Below are positions 32,438 to 41,595 of a stretch of DNA of 64,000 nt, piece by piece. The notes beneath the pieces were generated by a model. The model was given only the letters and a program-made list of their open reading frames with translations, searched no databases and was not told where the DNA came from. This DNA comes from a virus. The number at the start of each line of letters is the position of its first letter. Positions within the stretch are counted from its first letter, which is position 1. The stretch spans positions 1-64,000 of IMG/VR virus record IMGVR_UViG_3300042518_001688, one strand, 5' to 3'. The translations under genes and the position numbers were made by a program.

Positions 32438-32817
32438 TGCCATGCTCCTTTGTATTCTTTTTGAGGAAATATAGTTAATATTTTACCATGTTTTGTAAGT
32501 TGTTAAGCCAATGCTTTTATAGTGTAAACTTGTTGTGATCGCACCACTAATAAAAACTGATGAAATAAGTAATCCATCCATATTATTTAGGTTAGCCAAA
32601 GAGAATGTTATTGTCGCCCATCATCTTAAACTGTGGGAAGCAGGGCTACGGTGCGCTCGGTCGGTACAAAACGACACTTAGTTGGTTCAACTCCATCCCT
32701 CGACTCTAAAATCAAATGTTCGACTCGATTATTCCGATCGCTCCCAAACCTGCTCAACAACCGCTACACAAGTGGCGGTTTTGTTGCTACAATGGCGATT
32801 TTATTTTGCGATCGCAC
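32438..32817. other. Intergenic region with palindrome and terminator
   Basis: No convincing gene in 380 bases. It holds a degenerate tRNA-T-arm-like stretch near 32679-32699, the palindrome GTTCGACTCGATT (32718-32730) and, at 32759-32785, AACCGCTAC/GTGGCGGTT with TTGTT behind it, a good plus-strand terminator. Something short may be transcribed here. Confidence 0.5.
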
Positions 32818-33444
32818 ATGACCTTTAGCATTGACATCCCCCACTTCAAATGCTTCATTAACAAATCCTTCCTTTTTGACTGGGATTTACAGCAGACAGG
32901 GTATGTACCAGTACGAGTATTTGGCATGACCTCTATTCCTGGTCGGTCAGTTGGATTTAACTTGATGACCGACCAGGGAGCGCAATTTGCTAGAGTTCCG
33001 GTTCATGCTCTAGCTTGGAAGGAAGACTGTGAACAATTACCTTTAGATTGGTTGCAGTTGTGGGATTGCCTAAGTTATGAACCCTGCGCGATCGCCTATT
33101 CCTATCTTTCTGAATTACGCTGTAAGACTATTCTCAAAGACGGAAAATGGTACGGTGGCGAATATGTATTCACGATTGATTGGGCTGGTGGTGACTGGGC
33201 AGAAGACCCAAGTGAACACAAATGCGGTCATGTTTTAAAATTAGATAACGGTTGCTTTACCATACAACCAAATAACAGGATAATTTGGTTTGATCCTAGT
33301 TTCATTACTGAACCACTAACAAAAAATCCTGGATATAAAATCCACACTCACAGATATAAAAGCGAATCTTCTGGTAAGTGGGTATCGGAAGATAGTGATA
33401 AGTTTTTCTATGATATTCATGAATCTACCTTACCAATCACATGA
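32818..33444 (+). CDS. Hypothetical protein, 208 aa
   Basis: No family is recognised. The frame opens at 32716 through the palindrome and terminator, so I start at MTFSIDIPHF. The product is a soluble, Trp-, Tyr- and Cys-rich protein, strand-rich throughout, with no visible catalytic motif. Its 3' end overlaps the convergent small gene by about 28 bases. Confidence 0.6.
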   Translation: MTFSIDIPHFKCFINKSFLFDWDLQQTGYVPVRVFGMTSIPGRSVGFNLMTDQGAQFARVPVHALAWKEDCEQLPLDWLQLWDCLSYEPCAIAYSYLSELRCKTILKDGKWYGGEYVFTIDWAGGDWAEDPSEHKCGHVLKLDNGCFTIQPNNRIIWFDPSFITEPLTKNPGYKIHTHRYKSESSGKWVSEDSDKFFYDIHESTLPIT

Positions 33445-33665
33445 TATCCTCCGTCATTCCCAGCATTGTCTATTTCCTTTTTGAGTAATTCTCTTAATTT
33501 TACCAAGTCATCATAATATCCTTGGCAAATTAACCAAGCACTAAAAGCTAAGACTTCTGGCTGTGATTCATCTGCTGATTGTATCTGCTCTAAGATAGCC
33601 TCAATGTGTTCGGCATCTGTACAGTCTATCTTAACTGTAATTTCATCTGTGGATGGATTAAACAC
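33417..33665 (-). CDS. Hypothetical acidic protein, 82 aa
   Basis: It starts at GTG with AAGGAGGAATT directly upstream, a perfect ribosome binding site. It is acidic, with a helical C-terminal half. No family is recognised. It is convergent with the gene at 32818. Confidence 0.65.
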   Translation of the reverse strand: MFNPSTDEITVKIDCTDAEHIEAILEQIQSADESQPEVLAFSAWLICQGYYDDLVKLRELLKKEIDNAGNDGGYHVIGKVDS

Positions 33666-33777
33666 AATTCCTCCTTAAATACATAGATAAACAGGCGCGA
33701 TCGCATTTCCATCGTACATCGTTTTTAACTAATGTTATTATCTCTATTTAATTTGTAATATACAATAAAACAGGATT

Positions 33778-34110
33778 ATGCAACTAGAAAGAATGCCGCA
33801 GCTTGGTCAAGTCTGGCAAGATTTTAAGAATAATAAATACAAAATACTTTTTGTCACTGGTAGTCCAATTAAATTGCTGGAGGATTTATATAATGTTAAT
33901 GAAGACATTAAACATCATGAAACAGGATATAAATGTCTTCTAGCCTATAAGAACAATAAGACTGCTTTGATTTACGAACATGATGTGTGTACTGGCAATT
34001 GTTTAGAAGGTGATTATGTGATTTATCGGCGCATGAATCCTAAGTATCCACAAATATGGGCGTGTTCATTAGATGAGTTTTTAGAAATAATTAGTTCACC
34101 AGTAAGTTGA
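33778..34110 (+). CDS. Small DUF1653-like protein, 110 aa
   Basis: GQVWQDFKNNKYKILFVT and the closing YVIYRRMNPKYPQIWACSLD resemble the DUF1653 pattern (short beta-barrel domain in phage and bacterial proteins of unknown role). The middle part is longer than usual. The upstream gap is AT-rich and probably holds its promoter. The family match is by eye. Confidence 0.55.
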   Translation: MQLERMPQLGQVWQDFKNNKYKILFVTGSPIKLLEDLYNVNEDIKHHETGYKCLLAYKNNKTALIYEHDVCTGNCLEGDYVIYRRMNPKYPQIWACSLDEFLEIISSPVS

Positions 34111-34141
34111 TAGCTTACTATTTTAGCGATGCGATCACAAA

Positions 34142-34405
34142 TCATTGACTACAAAGAATATCCCAAAACATTGAGTCATCTATCAGTGAACTTGGTCTAG
34201 GGTCTATATGCAATCGCCACCATCTGAAGTTTTTCCAGATATATCTAAACCCTCTAAGAAATTTGTTGTCAGAATATTTATCCGTTTTAGAAACAACTAA
34301 GTATTCAATGCTGCGATGATTTACGCTCTCTAATAAATTGATAATTTCATCTTCTGAGAGATCATCATCAGCTTCGATTTTGACTTCTATTCTCCAGATT
34401 TTCAT
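34142..34405 (-). CDS. Hypothetical protein, 87 aa
   Basis: CAAGGAAAATC precedes the ATG. The first 35 residues read strand-acidic helix (IEVKIEADDDLSEDEIINLL), the rest is basic and aromatic. No family is recognised. It is one gene of a two-gene minus-strand group. Confidence 0.6.
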   Translation of the reverse strand: MKIWRIEVKIEADDDLSEDEIINLLESVNHRSIEYLVVSKTDKYSDNKFLRGFRYIWKNFRWWRLHIDPRPSSLIDDSMFWDILCSQ

Positions 34406-34429
34406 GATTTTCCTTGGTTATGCGATCGC

Positions 34430-34843
34430 TTATTTATTTCCTCTCCAAATCATATCACTGAAAAATCCCCAACCGTCAATTCTAGAATCAACATTGCTGT
34501 AGGTAGATAAACCATCTTTAGTCAATTCAAGAAAGCATTTACCATGCTTTTCTTCTGTGTAGTTTTCAATGAAAACACCATCCAATCCATCGGATGAAGG
34601 ACAAAACCGAACATGAGGAGGAGATATGATGATTGCCAATTTAGTATTTTTTGGAGGATAAATACACTTGTAGGCGATCGCACCATACTCAGCTAATATA
34701 GCGATCGCTGCTTTTCCTTTGATTGGATTTCTGCTCTCGTCGCTGGCATACTTATCAAGATTTTCTACTGCTTTTAAAGCGTATTCCCAATCAATTATGA
34801 CTGGTTTGTTGATTTCTTTGAATGGTTCTAATTGAATTTCCAT
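34430..34843 (-). CDS. Hypothetical protein, 137 aa
   Basis: No family is recognised. GGGGGTAAC lies before the ATG of MEIQLEPFKE, preferred over two earlier starts with poor sites. The product is a mixed helix-strand soluble protein containing an Ala-rich helix (KAAIAILAEYGAIAY). It precedes the 34142 gene by 24 bases. Confidence 0.6.
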   Translation of the reverse strand: MEIQLEPFKEINKPVIIDWEYALKAVENLDKYASDESRNPIKGKAAIAILAEYGAIAYKCIYPPKNTKLAIIISPPHVRFCPSSDGLDGVFIENYTEEKHGKCFLELTKDGLSTYSNVDSRIDGWGFFSDMIWRGNK

Positions 34844-35275
34844 GTTACCCCCGGATACTAGCTGTATATTAAATTGTATAACATTACTCATTCCTTTGTA
34901 TACATGACTTCTAGAGGTCAAATGCAAGGTGCATCTAACCCCCAATTATTTAAAATCTATAATTATAATTGTTTATGCTGTATATACATTATTTGTATAT
35001 CAAATTGTGTATCATTTTAGTTTTATTATTAATGTTTGTTTATGGCAATAGCGATCGCTGCACTATTTTTCTCTCACTTTTTTGTGAACAAGTGCAATAG
35101 TCCGTCACGAAGTCAACGGCTTCCCACTTGCTATGTGTAGCATGAAGCTCTCCAAGCAATTTGATAGGGCGGAGTGTCGCCACTGGAGCGATCGCACTCT
35201 AACTTTAACATATTTTTATAGCATTTGAAGTAATAATCAATTACAATTATTGCTTCGTTTCTATCTATTCAAGAT
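34844..35275 (+). promoter_or_regulatory. Structured leader of the nucleotide operon
   Basis: The first part (34950-35040) is strongly AT-rich and fits a promoter. 35085-35200 is GC-richer with nested hairpins: AAGTG/CACTT enclosing GAAG/CTTC, then GGCG/CGCC and AGTG/CACT. No reading frame lies in it. A HIP1-like GCGATCGC is at 35050. The class II reductase next door uses cobalamin, but the conserved cobalamin riboswitch core is not recognised. Confidence 0.45.
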
Positions 35276-37612
35276 ATGTTTTCAGATAATGCTCCTTCTG
35301 CTAATCCGGTGTTTTTTAGAACCTACAGCAGACGCACGAAATTGGGCTATAGAGAAACATGGGGTCAGGTTTGCGATCGCACGGCAAAAGCAACTTCTGT
35401 AATTGGCAGATTCACAGAAGAAGAATGGGCGTTAATTGATAAATACCAACGTGAATTAAAAACCCTGTCTAGTGGTAGATGGTTGTGGGTTGGTGGTACA
35501 AAATGGATTGGAGATCCACTTAATGTTTATGGTGGGTACAATTGCTCTGGTACTGCTGTTGTTGATTGGGCAGCATTTGGATTGATCATGAATCTTGCTA
35601 TGACTGGCTGTGGAACAGGGGCAGGTTTAGAAGAGAAATTTATTAGTCAATTACCAGTTATTAGAAATAAATTAACTGTTGAGATTAAACAGGAGATTGG
35701 CGCGATTGAGCCGCGCTTCAGGGAAGAAGAAACAGAGATATTTTACTACGAGGGCGATCGCACTGTAGATATAAATGTTGGTGATAGTCGGAAGGGTTGG
35801 GTTGATGCTTATAGAGGATTTTTAGAATTATCCTCAGACGAAAGAATTGTTGATGATTTAAAAGTCAATATTTATTTAGGTCATGTCCGCAAATCTGGGG
35901 AAAAACTAAAATCTTTTGGTGGCACTGCTAACCCTGCAAAATTAACTGATTTGTGGGAGAAGTTAGCACGGGTTCTTAATGGGGCGATTGGTAGAAAACT
36001 TAATTATGAAGAATGCTGTTTGTTGATAGATGAAGCAGCTATTGTGATCGTTGCCGGAAATATTAGGAGGAGTGCTGGGATTCGTCAATTTGATGTATCG
36101 GCAAAGCTTTTAAAATCTGATTTATGGCAACAAGATGAACAAGGTAATTGGTTTATTGACCCTGCCAGGGATGCTTTAAGAATTGCTAATCATACCCGTG
36201 TTTACCACCAAAAACCAACCAAGGAAGAATGTATTGATGCCGTGAGAAGTCAGTATTATTCTGGTGAGGGTGCTATCCAATGGGCAGGGGAGGCGATCGC
36301 ACGAAGTAATGCAGATTTGTTAAATAATCCTAATCTTAAAAAAGAGTTCTTGGCTTCATATCAGGAATGCCCTGATGATGCTAAATTCATTCTTGGTTAT
36401 ATTGCCTACAAGAAAAATAATGGTGTTAGTTTAGGTGAAAAAGAATTAAATCACCGTATAAACCGTTGTCTGCTCAACCCATGCGGAGAAATAACGGGTT
36501 TTGACTTCATGTGTGATTTATCAGAAGTGCATCTAAACAATGTTGATCCGCTTAACTTTGAGGAACAGAAAAGCGCGTTCGAGGCAGGTGCATTAAATGT
36601 TGTTGCTTTACTTCATCAAAAATTCCCAGATGAGAGATATCAATACAGTCGGGAAATAGATCCCATTGTTGCAGTATGCCCAACAGGAGTATTTGACTTC
36701 TTTGTTAAATTATTCGGTGTTGATTGGCTGAAGTGGTGGGAAGCTGGTAGACCTGAAGAGTGGAAAGCTGAAGATAATATTAAATTGTGGTACGCGACTG
36801 GCTGCTTCCCGGAAGAGTCTGAAGGTAATATTTATAAGCGAATTGAGAAAAAGATTCTTTCTTGGTGGTCTGATATTGTTCATAAAAAAGCATGGGAATA
36901 TTGCGATCGCCACAACCTCCGTCGCCCCAATAGATGTACCGCCGTGCAACCTAGCGGTTCAAAAAGTTTGTTAACGGGCGCAAGTTCTGGTTGGCATCCT
37001 CCAAAGGCGCAAAGATTTATCCGTCGTATCACCTTTCGTAAAAATGATCCAGTGGCATTAGCTTGTATTGACTATGGCTACAACGTCATCCCCTCCCAGT
37101 CTGACAAGGATGAGAATGGTAATTTACTCAATGATCCACATAGCCCTTTTTGTACAGAATGGTTGGTAGAAATTCCTACAGAAGTACCTTGGGCTAATCT
37201 GCCCGGTGCTGACCAAATTGATATATCCAAGTTTTCAGCATTAGCCCAGTTTGATTTTTGGATGCAAGTTCAGAAGCACTATGTAACTCATAACGCAAGT
37301 TCAACTATTGAATTGAGAGAAGGGGAAATAGAAGAATTAGGCGATCGCATTTACCGAGCAATTCAAAATGATGAGGGATATATCTCAACAGCATTATTAG
37401 CTCGGTTTGACGACCTGCAATCATTCCCCCGGCTGCCATTTGAACCAATAGACAAAGAAACCTACGATCGCTTATCCCAAGAAGTAAAAGCCCGACGCAA
37501 AACCGATGATTTTTGCGAGGCATTAGCCCATTATGACTTGGGAGAAATAGACCAAGCTGGTCCGGCTGGATGTGACTCTGATAAATGTATGTTTCCAATG
37601 GAGAAACCATGA
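35276..37612 (+). CDS. nrdJ: Class II (adenosylcobalamin) ribonucleoside-triphosphate reductase
   Basis: A single-chain 778-residue reductase turning ribonucleotides into deoxyribonucleotides with a cobalamin-generated thiyl radical. Visible are YNCSGT with the first redox Cys (about residue 90), RCLLNPCGEI with the radical Cys near 403, GCGTGAGL, and the C-terminal shuttle pair CDSDKC (about 766-771). These fit the monomeric RTPR type common in cyanobacteria and their viruses. Its stop overlaps the nblA start (ATGA). It would supply dNTPs for phage replication. Confidence 0.93.
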   Translation: MFSDNAPSANPVFFRTYSRRTKLGYRETWGQVCDRTAKATSVIGRFTEEEWALIDKYQRELKTLSSGRWLWVGGTKWIGDPLNVYGGYNCSGTAVVDWAAFGLIMNLAMTGCGTGAGLEEKFISQLPVIRNKLTVEIKQEIGAIEPRFREEETEIFYYEGDRTVDINVGDSRKGWVDAYRGFLELSSDERIVDDLKVNIYLGHVRKSGEKLKSFGGTANPAKLTDLWEKLARVLNGAIGRKLNYEECCLLIDEAAIVIVAGNIRRSAGIRQFDVSAKLLKSDLWQQDEQGNWFIDPARDALRIANHTRVYHQKPTKEECIDAVRSQYYSGEGAIQWAGEAIARSNADLLNNPNLKKEFLASYQECPDDAKFILGYIAYKKNNGVSLGEKELNHRINRCLLNPCGEITGFDFMCDLSEVHLNNVDPLNFEEQKSAFEAGALNVVALLHQKFPDERYQYSREIDPIVAVCPTGVFDFFVKLFGVDWLKWWEAGRPEEWKAEDNIKLWYATGCFPEESEGNIYKRIEKKILSWWSDIVHKKAWEYCDRHNLRRPNRCTAVQPSGSKSLLTGASSGWHPPKAQRFIRRITFRKNDPVALACIDYGYNVIPSQSDKDENGNLLNDPHSPFCTEWLVEIPTEVPWANLPGADQIDISKFSALAQFDFWMQVQKHYVTHNASSTIELREGEIEELGDRIYRAIQNDEGYISTALLARFDDLQSFPRLPFEPIDKETYDRLSQEVKARRKTDDFCEALAHYDLGEIDQAGPAGCDSDKCMFPMEKP

Positions 37613-37797
37613 CTCAATTGACAACAGAACAACAATTCTCTATTCACTCATTTGCTCATCAGGTAAAACAAATGAGTGAGGCACAAGCGAAAGAGCTTTT
37701 GATAAAGCTGCATGAGCAAATGATTGTCCGTGAAGCGACTTATCAGGAATTACTCAAACATCAATGGGGTATTAGTAGCGTAGAGGAATTAGGATGA
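37609..37797 (+). CDS. nblA: NblA phycobilisome degradation protein
   Basis: 62 residues matching NblA: LTTEQQFSIHSFAHQVKQMS, then AQAKELLIKLHEQMIVREAT and YQELLKHQWGI. NblA dimers bind phycobilisomes and deliver them to the Clp protease, freeing amino acids. The start ATGA overlaps the reductase stop and the stop overlaps the dCTP deaminase start. It is thus embedded and coupled in a nucleotide operon, an arrangement that ties antenna breakdown to DNA synthesis. Viral NblA is known from freshwater cyanophages. Confidence 0.92.
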   Translation: MTQLTTEQQFSIHSFAHQVKQMSEAQAKELLIKLHEQMIVREATYQELLKHQWGISSVEELG

Positions 37798-38402
37798 TAT
37801 TAAACGATAAGCAGATAACAGAATTAGCTCAAAAAGGGATGATTCAACCATTTGAATCTTCACTGGTTCGGGAAGTTGAGATATCTGGATATCCTGGTAT
37901 GACCCAACGGATTCCGGTTGTTAGTTATGGTTTAGGCTCTTTTGGTTATGATATTCGTCTTAGTTCCAAGGAATTTAGGATTTTTAAGCATATTCCAGGC
38001 ACGGTTATAGATCCTAAAAACTTTAATCCCGACAACCTTGAATCTGTCCAACTGCATCACGATCCTAATGGTAGTTTCTTTATTCTTCCAGGTCATTCCT
38101 ATGGACTTGGTGTAGCGGTTGAAAAGATAGAAATGCCAGCAGACTTAACCGCAATCTGTTTAACCAAGAGTACGTATGCTAGGGTTGCGATCATTGCAAA
38201 CCTTACGCCAATAGAAAGTCAGTGGCGAGGACATTTAACTATCGAGATATCTAATAATTGTAGTGCTGATTGCAGAGTTTATGCCAACGAAGGAATAGCG
38301 CAATTGTTGTTTTTAAAAGGTGAACCTTGCTCTGTTTCCTACCAAGACAGAAAAGGTAAATACCAAGACCAGCCAGAACAGATTGTATTCGCAAAGGTTT
38401 AA
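37794..38402 (+). CDS. dcd: dCTP deaminase
   Basis: 202 residues with the trimeric dCTP deaminase/dUTPase pattern: GSFGYDIRLSSKEFRIF, LTKSTYARVAI, TPIESQWRGHLTIEISN and VYANEGIAQLLFL. It turns dCTP to dUTP, feeding thymidylate synthesis by the ThyX encoded next. The start overlaps the nblA stop by 4 bases. Whether it also hydrolyses dUTP cannot be told. Confidence 0.9.
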   Translation: MILNDKQITELAQKGMIQPFESSLVREVEISGYPGMTQRIPVVSYGLGSFGYDIRLSSKEFRIFKHIPGTVIDPKNFNPDNLESVQLHHDPNGSFFILPGHSYGLGVAVEKIEMPADLTAICLTKSTYARVAIIANLTPIESQWRGHLTIEISNNCSADCRVYANEGIAQLLFLKGEPCSVSYQDRKGKYQDQPEQIVFAKV

Positions 38403-38403
38403 T

Positions 38404-39138
38404 ATGCAGTTAATTAAAGATTCCCGTTTTTTGGTTGCAATTGATAAAGATGCTAGTTCACCTAATCCACAGGTTGCTATCTGGAAGGGACAGCATCGTT
38501 GTGTTGCTGAAAAGTTTTTACCTGATGATCCAACGCCTTCCCCGGAAAAGTGTGCAGAAACAATTATTAAACATCAGTTAGCCGGAGATAGAGGTCATTA
38601 CTCTGTTCTTAGAAACGCATTTGTTAAGTTTCATTGCTTGGGTTTTCCCCATAGTGCCGTTTCTCAAATCACAAGGCATCAGGATTCGGCTTTTCTGGTT
38701 CAATCAATGCGATATACAGGGAGACGGATTGTTGATTGTGCAGAATATGAATTACCTTTTGAAGATGTTTTTTATTTCCGACCAGTCGGCAGTTATTGCG
38801 ATCGCCAGGGTAATAAGTACGATTACACTGCTGCTGATTTACTGGATGATAGAGCAGCTTCTTATAGATCAGCAGTTTTGTATAGTGAAAAGATTAGGGA
38901 TGGACACTCTGAAGAACACGCTAGGGATTTTTTAACATATAACTTCCGTCAAGACTTCGATTTGAGTGGAGACTTACAAGCTATCTGGCATTTATTGGAT
39001 CAGCGAACCAAAGCTGATTCTCAAGCGGAGGTCAGGACACTAGCTTGGATGATGCTGGATTGCCTCAAAGAGTTTACCCCTGAACTCACCCAGTGGTATT
39101 TAGAGAATAGAGCAGGGAAAGCTAGGTTAGCTCCATGA
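38404..39138 (+). CDS. thyX: Flavin-dependent thymidylate synthase ThyX
   Basis: The ThyX signature appears as RHQDSAFLVQSMRYTGRR near residue 90, a variant of RHRxxSxNxxSxRY. Lengthwise (244 residues) it is complete. It methylates dUMP to dTMP using FAD and methylene-tetrahydrofolate. It lies 2 bases after the dCTP deaminase stop. An upstream in-frame start would overlap that gene by 80 bases and is rejected. With its neighbours it completes dTTP supply. Confidence 0.9.
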   Translation: MQLIKDSRFLVAIDKDASSPNPQVAIWKGQHRCVAEKFLPDDPTPSPEKCAETIIKHQLAGDRGHYSVLRNAFVKFHCLGFPHSAVSQITRHQDSAFLVQSMRYTGRRIVDCAEYELPFEDVFYFRPVGSYCDRQGNKYDYTAADLLDDRAASYRSAVLYSEKIRDGHSEEHARDFLTYNFRQDFDLSGDLQAIWHLLDQRTKADSQAEVRTLAWMMLDCLKEFTPELTQWYLENRAGKARLAP

Positions 39139-39147
39139 TATTGGGAT

Positions 39148-39543
39148 ATGCCAAGACAGAAAGGTAATAAGGATTGGAGTGAAAAAGAGCAGGAAATATT
39201 AGATGAAAACCTTGGTTTTGTACCTCCGAGTCAAATAGTTGAAATCTTGGCTAGGCATGGTTTTAACCGCACAGAACAGGCTATTAAAAACCGATGCACT
39301 TTCTCTAATATTTCCTTTGCTTGCCATTATGATAATTTCTCCTTACGGAAGATTGCCGAATTGTTAAAAGTAAGTGCCTCTACCACAGGAAATTGGTACA
39401 GGTCTGGTCAACTTCCAGGTGAGAAGAATAATAAATATCAAGTGATGGTGCGATACGATGATATTAGGAAATTCCTGAAGAGTCGTAAGTTTAAAACTAA
39501 ATTCGACCCTGACGGATTGAACTTTTTTTTGGGAGACAAATAA
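39148..39543 (+). CDS. DNA-binding HTH protein, 131 aa
   Basis: A SANT/Myb-like or HTH N-terminus (DWSEKEQEILDENLGFVPPS) is followed by a second HTH resembling MerR/excisionase type (LRKIAELLKVSASTTGNWYR, SGQLPGEKNN). It is similar in style to the protein at 42503. It is coupled to the next gene (stop and start share a base). Probably a regulator or recombination accessory. Confidence 0.65.
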   Translation: MPRQKGNKDWSEKEQEILDENLGFVPPSQIVEILARHGFNRTEQAIKNRCTFSNISFACHYDNFSLRKIAELLKVSASTTGNWYRSGQLPGEKNNKYQVMVRYDDIRKFLKSRKFKTKFDPDGLNFFLGDK

Positions 39544-40142
39544 TGGATATTGCTGTCAAGAAGATGCCCAGGGTGGCATTGTCTAAAAGGGATGAATTGC
39601 CTGAATCATCAGGGCTTTATTTTTTGGTTGATAATGCTGGTCGAGTTTATTATCTCGCTGCTTGCGATCGCATTAAATCAGATGTATTAGACAATCCGTT
39701 GCTAAAAGATTTTCTAGCGAGTAAAGCAGAATTTATTCATTACTTTCTGTGGCAAGACATAGAAGATTTATCTGACTGGGAAAATGAGTATTTGGTGAAA
39801 TTAGATCCACCTCTAAACAGGGGTAGTGATGAATTACCTGTAACTAATCTCGGCTATTCAGAATCCCAGTTTATTGAACGGTATAAAGAAATTAATTTAA
39901 CGATCGCTGAATTAGAAAAAGAGCGAGATGAACTTAGACCCAATATTGTCTCCTTAATAGAAAATAACGGTGACACCATCAAGTCCAATGGCATCACCGC
40001 ATATCTAAATAGACGCACTACTTTTGAGTATTCTACAAGGGTGTCAATTCTCAACCAACAGATCAAAGAACTGAAAAAGGAAGAGGAGAAAACAGGTGTG
40101 GCCATTCCTAAGTCGGTCGTTGTTTTCCCTGTAGTTCGATGA
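39543..40142 (+). CDS. Degenerate GIY-YIG-like protein with coiled coil
   Basis: Residues about 22-90 (SGLYFLVDNAGRVYYLAACD, then a helix and EYLVKLDPPLN) follow the GIY-YIG nuclease fold, with LYF/YYL in place of GIY/YIG and no clear catalytic Arg. Residues 105-180 form a charged coiled coil. Nuclease activity is doubtful. It overlaps the convergent gene by 35 bases. Confidence 0.55.
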   Translation: MDIAVKKMPRVALSKRDELPESSGLYFLVDNAGRVYYLAACDRIKSDVLDNPLLKDFLASKAEFIHYFLWQDIEDLSDWENEYLVKLDPPLNRGSDELPVTNLGYSESQFIERYKEINLTIAELEKERDELRPNIVSLIENNGDTIKSNGITAYLNRRTTFEYSTRVSILNQQIKELKKEEEKTGVAIPKSVVVFPVVR

Positions 40143-40413
40143 TTTTTCTTCCAGAGGAACAGCTACGACATATTTCGAGACTTCCCGGCGAAGGACACAA
40201 GCAACTTAGTTTGTAGAGGTTCCGAGGTTTAGTTGTTGCGTCCTCTTCTTGATTAACTGATACTATGCCTAGTTGATTGAGTTCTCTTAGATAGCATTGC
40301 AGGGTTTTTCTTTCGATATTGACTTCTTCTGCGATGTCTTGAGATACAGACACCCCTCTTGTAAACAAAACATCTATTACTATCAATAGATTGGTATATT
40401 TACATCTTGGCAT
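40108..40413 (-). CDS. Winged-helix regulator with Cys cluster, 101 aa
   Basis: Residues 8-60 (VIDVLFTRGVSVSQDIAEEV, NIERKTLQCYLRELNQLGIV) form a winged helix. A C-terminal run CLCPSP...CRSCSSG could bind a metal. It lies just downstream of dnaN on the same strand (4-base gap). A regulator role is likely, target unknown. Confidence 0.6.
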   Translation of the reverse strand: MPRCKYTNLLIVIDVLFTRGVSVSQDIAEEVNIERKTLQCYLRELNQLGIVSVNQEEDATTKPRNLYKLSCLCPSPGSLEICRSCSSGRKIIELQGKQRPT

Positions 40414-40417
40414 GGGA

Positions 40418-41569
40418 TTAACTTCTTAATTGTACGGGCATGGCTAAATAAGTCATTTTCAATCCACCCACAGGTGTAAAAATAACTGGGGTTAAACTCT
40501 GATTTAAGTGCATTTGAATTTCTGAAGATGGTAATTCTTTTAACCCTTCCATGAGATATTTGACATTTAAAGCAATGTCTATATTTCCTCCAGATATTTG
40601 GGCTGGCATTGATTCTGTGCCACTACCAACATCTTGAGCTTCACAAGATAGGGTTATTTCTTGATTTCCGTTATCAATGCTGAGTTTGACAATATTATTT
40701 TTCTGGTCTGCTAACACTGCAATTCGTTCTAAGGTGCTGATAAATCGCTTTTTTTCTAATGTAACTTGGCGTTCAAATTGGCGAGGAATTAATTGCCGAT
40801 AGGCGGGATATTGTTCTTCTAAGGTGCGGCTGGTTAACCGTTGATTTTGCCAAGCAAATGCTACTTGTCCTTGATCTAAATATACGGCTACCGTTTCTTC
40901 TGAATTGGCGTGTTGGACTAACATCCGTTGTAGTTCTCGTAATGCTTTGGCTGGTACTGTGACTTCTAACTGTTCGCTACCCTTTACAGGACGTTCATTT
41001 GTGGTTTCTAACACTGCTAAACGGTGTCCGTCGGTGGCCGCAAATTCTAAGGTGTCTTGTTTGAGGGTTAAATGTACACCGGTGAGGACTTGCTTGGTTT
41101 CATCGGAACTGGTGGCAAATAAAGAACCTTTTAAACCCTCAATTAGTGCCGCAGTTGTGAGGTGAATTGCTTCGGCATTTTCCATAATTGGTAATTCGGG
41201 AAATTCTTCTGCACCCATAGCCCGAACTTGATACTTGCCGCTTCTAGGTTTGAGGGTAACAATTATACCTTCTCCTCCTGCATCGCCAGAGGCATCATCA
41301 AGGGTAATTTCCCCTTCTGGTAAGCGTGAGGTGATGTCTACCAGGAGTTTGGCAGGGAGGGCAATTTCTCCACCTTCTAATACTTCGGCTGTAAAACTGG
41401 TACAGATACCTAAACTGAGGTCAAAGGCGGACAAACTAACTTGGCTAGTATTAGCGTCTGCCTTTAATAAGATGTTAGCCAGGACTGGGTGAGTTGGTCT
41501 AGATGGGACTGCACGACTGACTAGGGAAAGGTTACTGCTGAGATCCGATTGAGAACAGGTTATTTTCAT
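40418..41569 (-). CDS. dnaN: DNA polymerase III sliding clamp (beta)
   Basis: 383 residues, full length for DnaN, with three clamp repeats. Landmarks are MKITCSQSDLSSNLSLVSRA at the start, TRPILANIL-type VLANILLKA, RLPEGEITL, EEFPELPIM and the C-terminal VGGLKMTYLAMPVQLRS. The ring tethers the replicative polymerase. No polymerase gene is in the window, so it may serve a host or outside-window polymerase. It lies in one minus-strand block with SSB. Confidence 0.93.
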   Translation of the reverse strand: MKITCSQSDLSSNLSLVSRAVPSRPTHPVLANILLKADANTSQVSLSAFDLSLGICTSFTAEVLEGGEIALPAKLLVDITSRLPEGEITLDDASGDAGGEGIIVTLKPRSGKYQVRAMGAEEFPELPIMENAEAIHLTTAALIEGLKGSLFATSSDETKQVLTGVHLTLKQDTLEFAATDGHRLAVLETTNERPVKGSEQLEVTVPAKALRELQRMLVQHANSEETVAVYLDQGQVAFAWQNQRLTSRTLEEQYPAYRQLIPRQFERQVTLEKKRFISTLERIAVLADQKNNIVKLSIDNGNQEITLSCEAQDVGSGTESMPAQISGGNIDIALNVKYLMEGLKELPSSEIQMHLNQSLTPVIFTPVGGLKMTYLAMPVQLRS

Positions 41570-41595
41570 GGTTGTTTTTGGATAGAGTAGTTGAT

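Noticed and set aside
32625-32710. A tRNA-like stretch (GGTTCAACTCC T-loop, GTCG/CGAC arm)
   Set aside because: Acceptor strands do not pair over seven bases and the T-stem has a mismatch; no arrangement gives a full cloverleaf.
34950-35275. Cobalamin riboswitch upstream of the class II reductase
   Set aside because: A GCCACTG string is present, but the other conserved core blocks are not in the right order or spacing.
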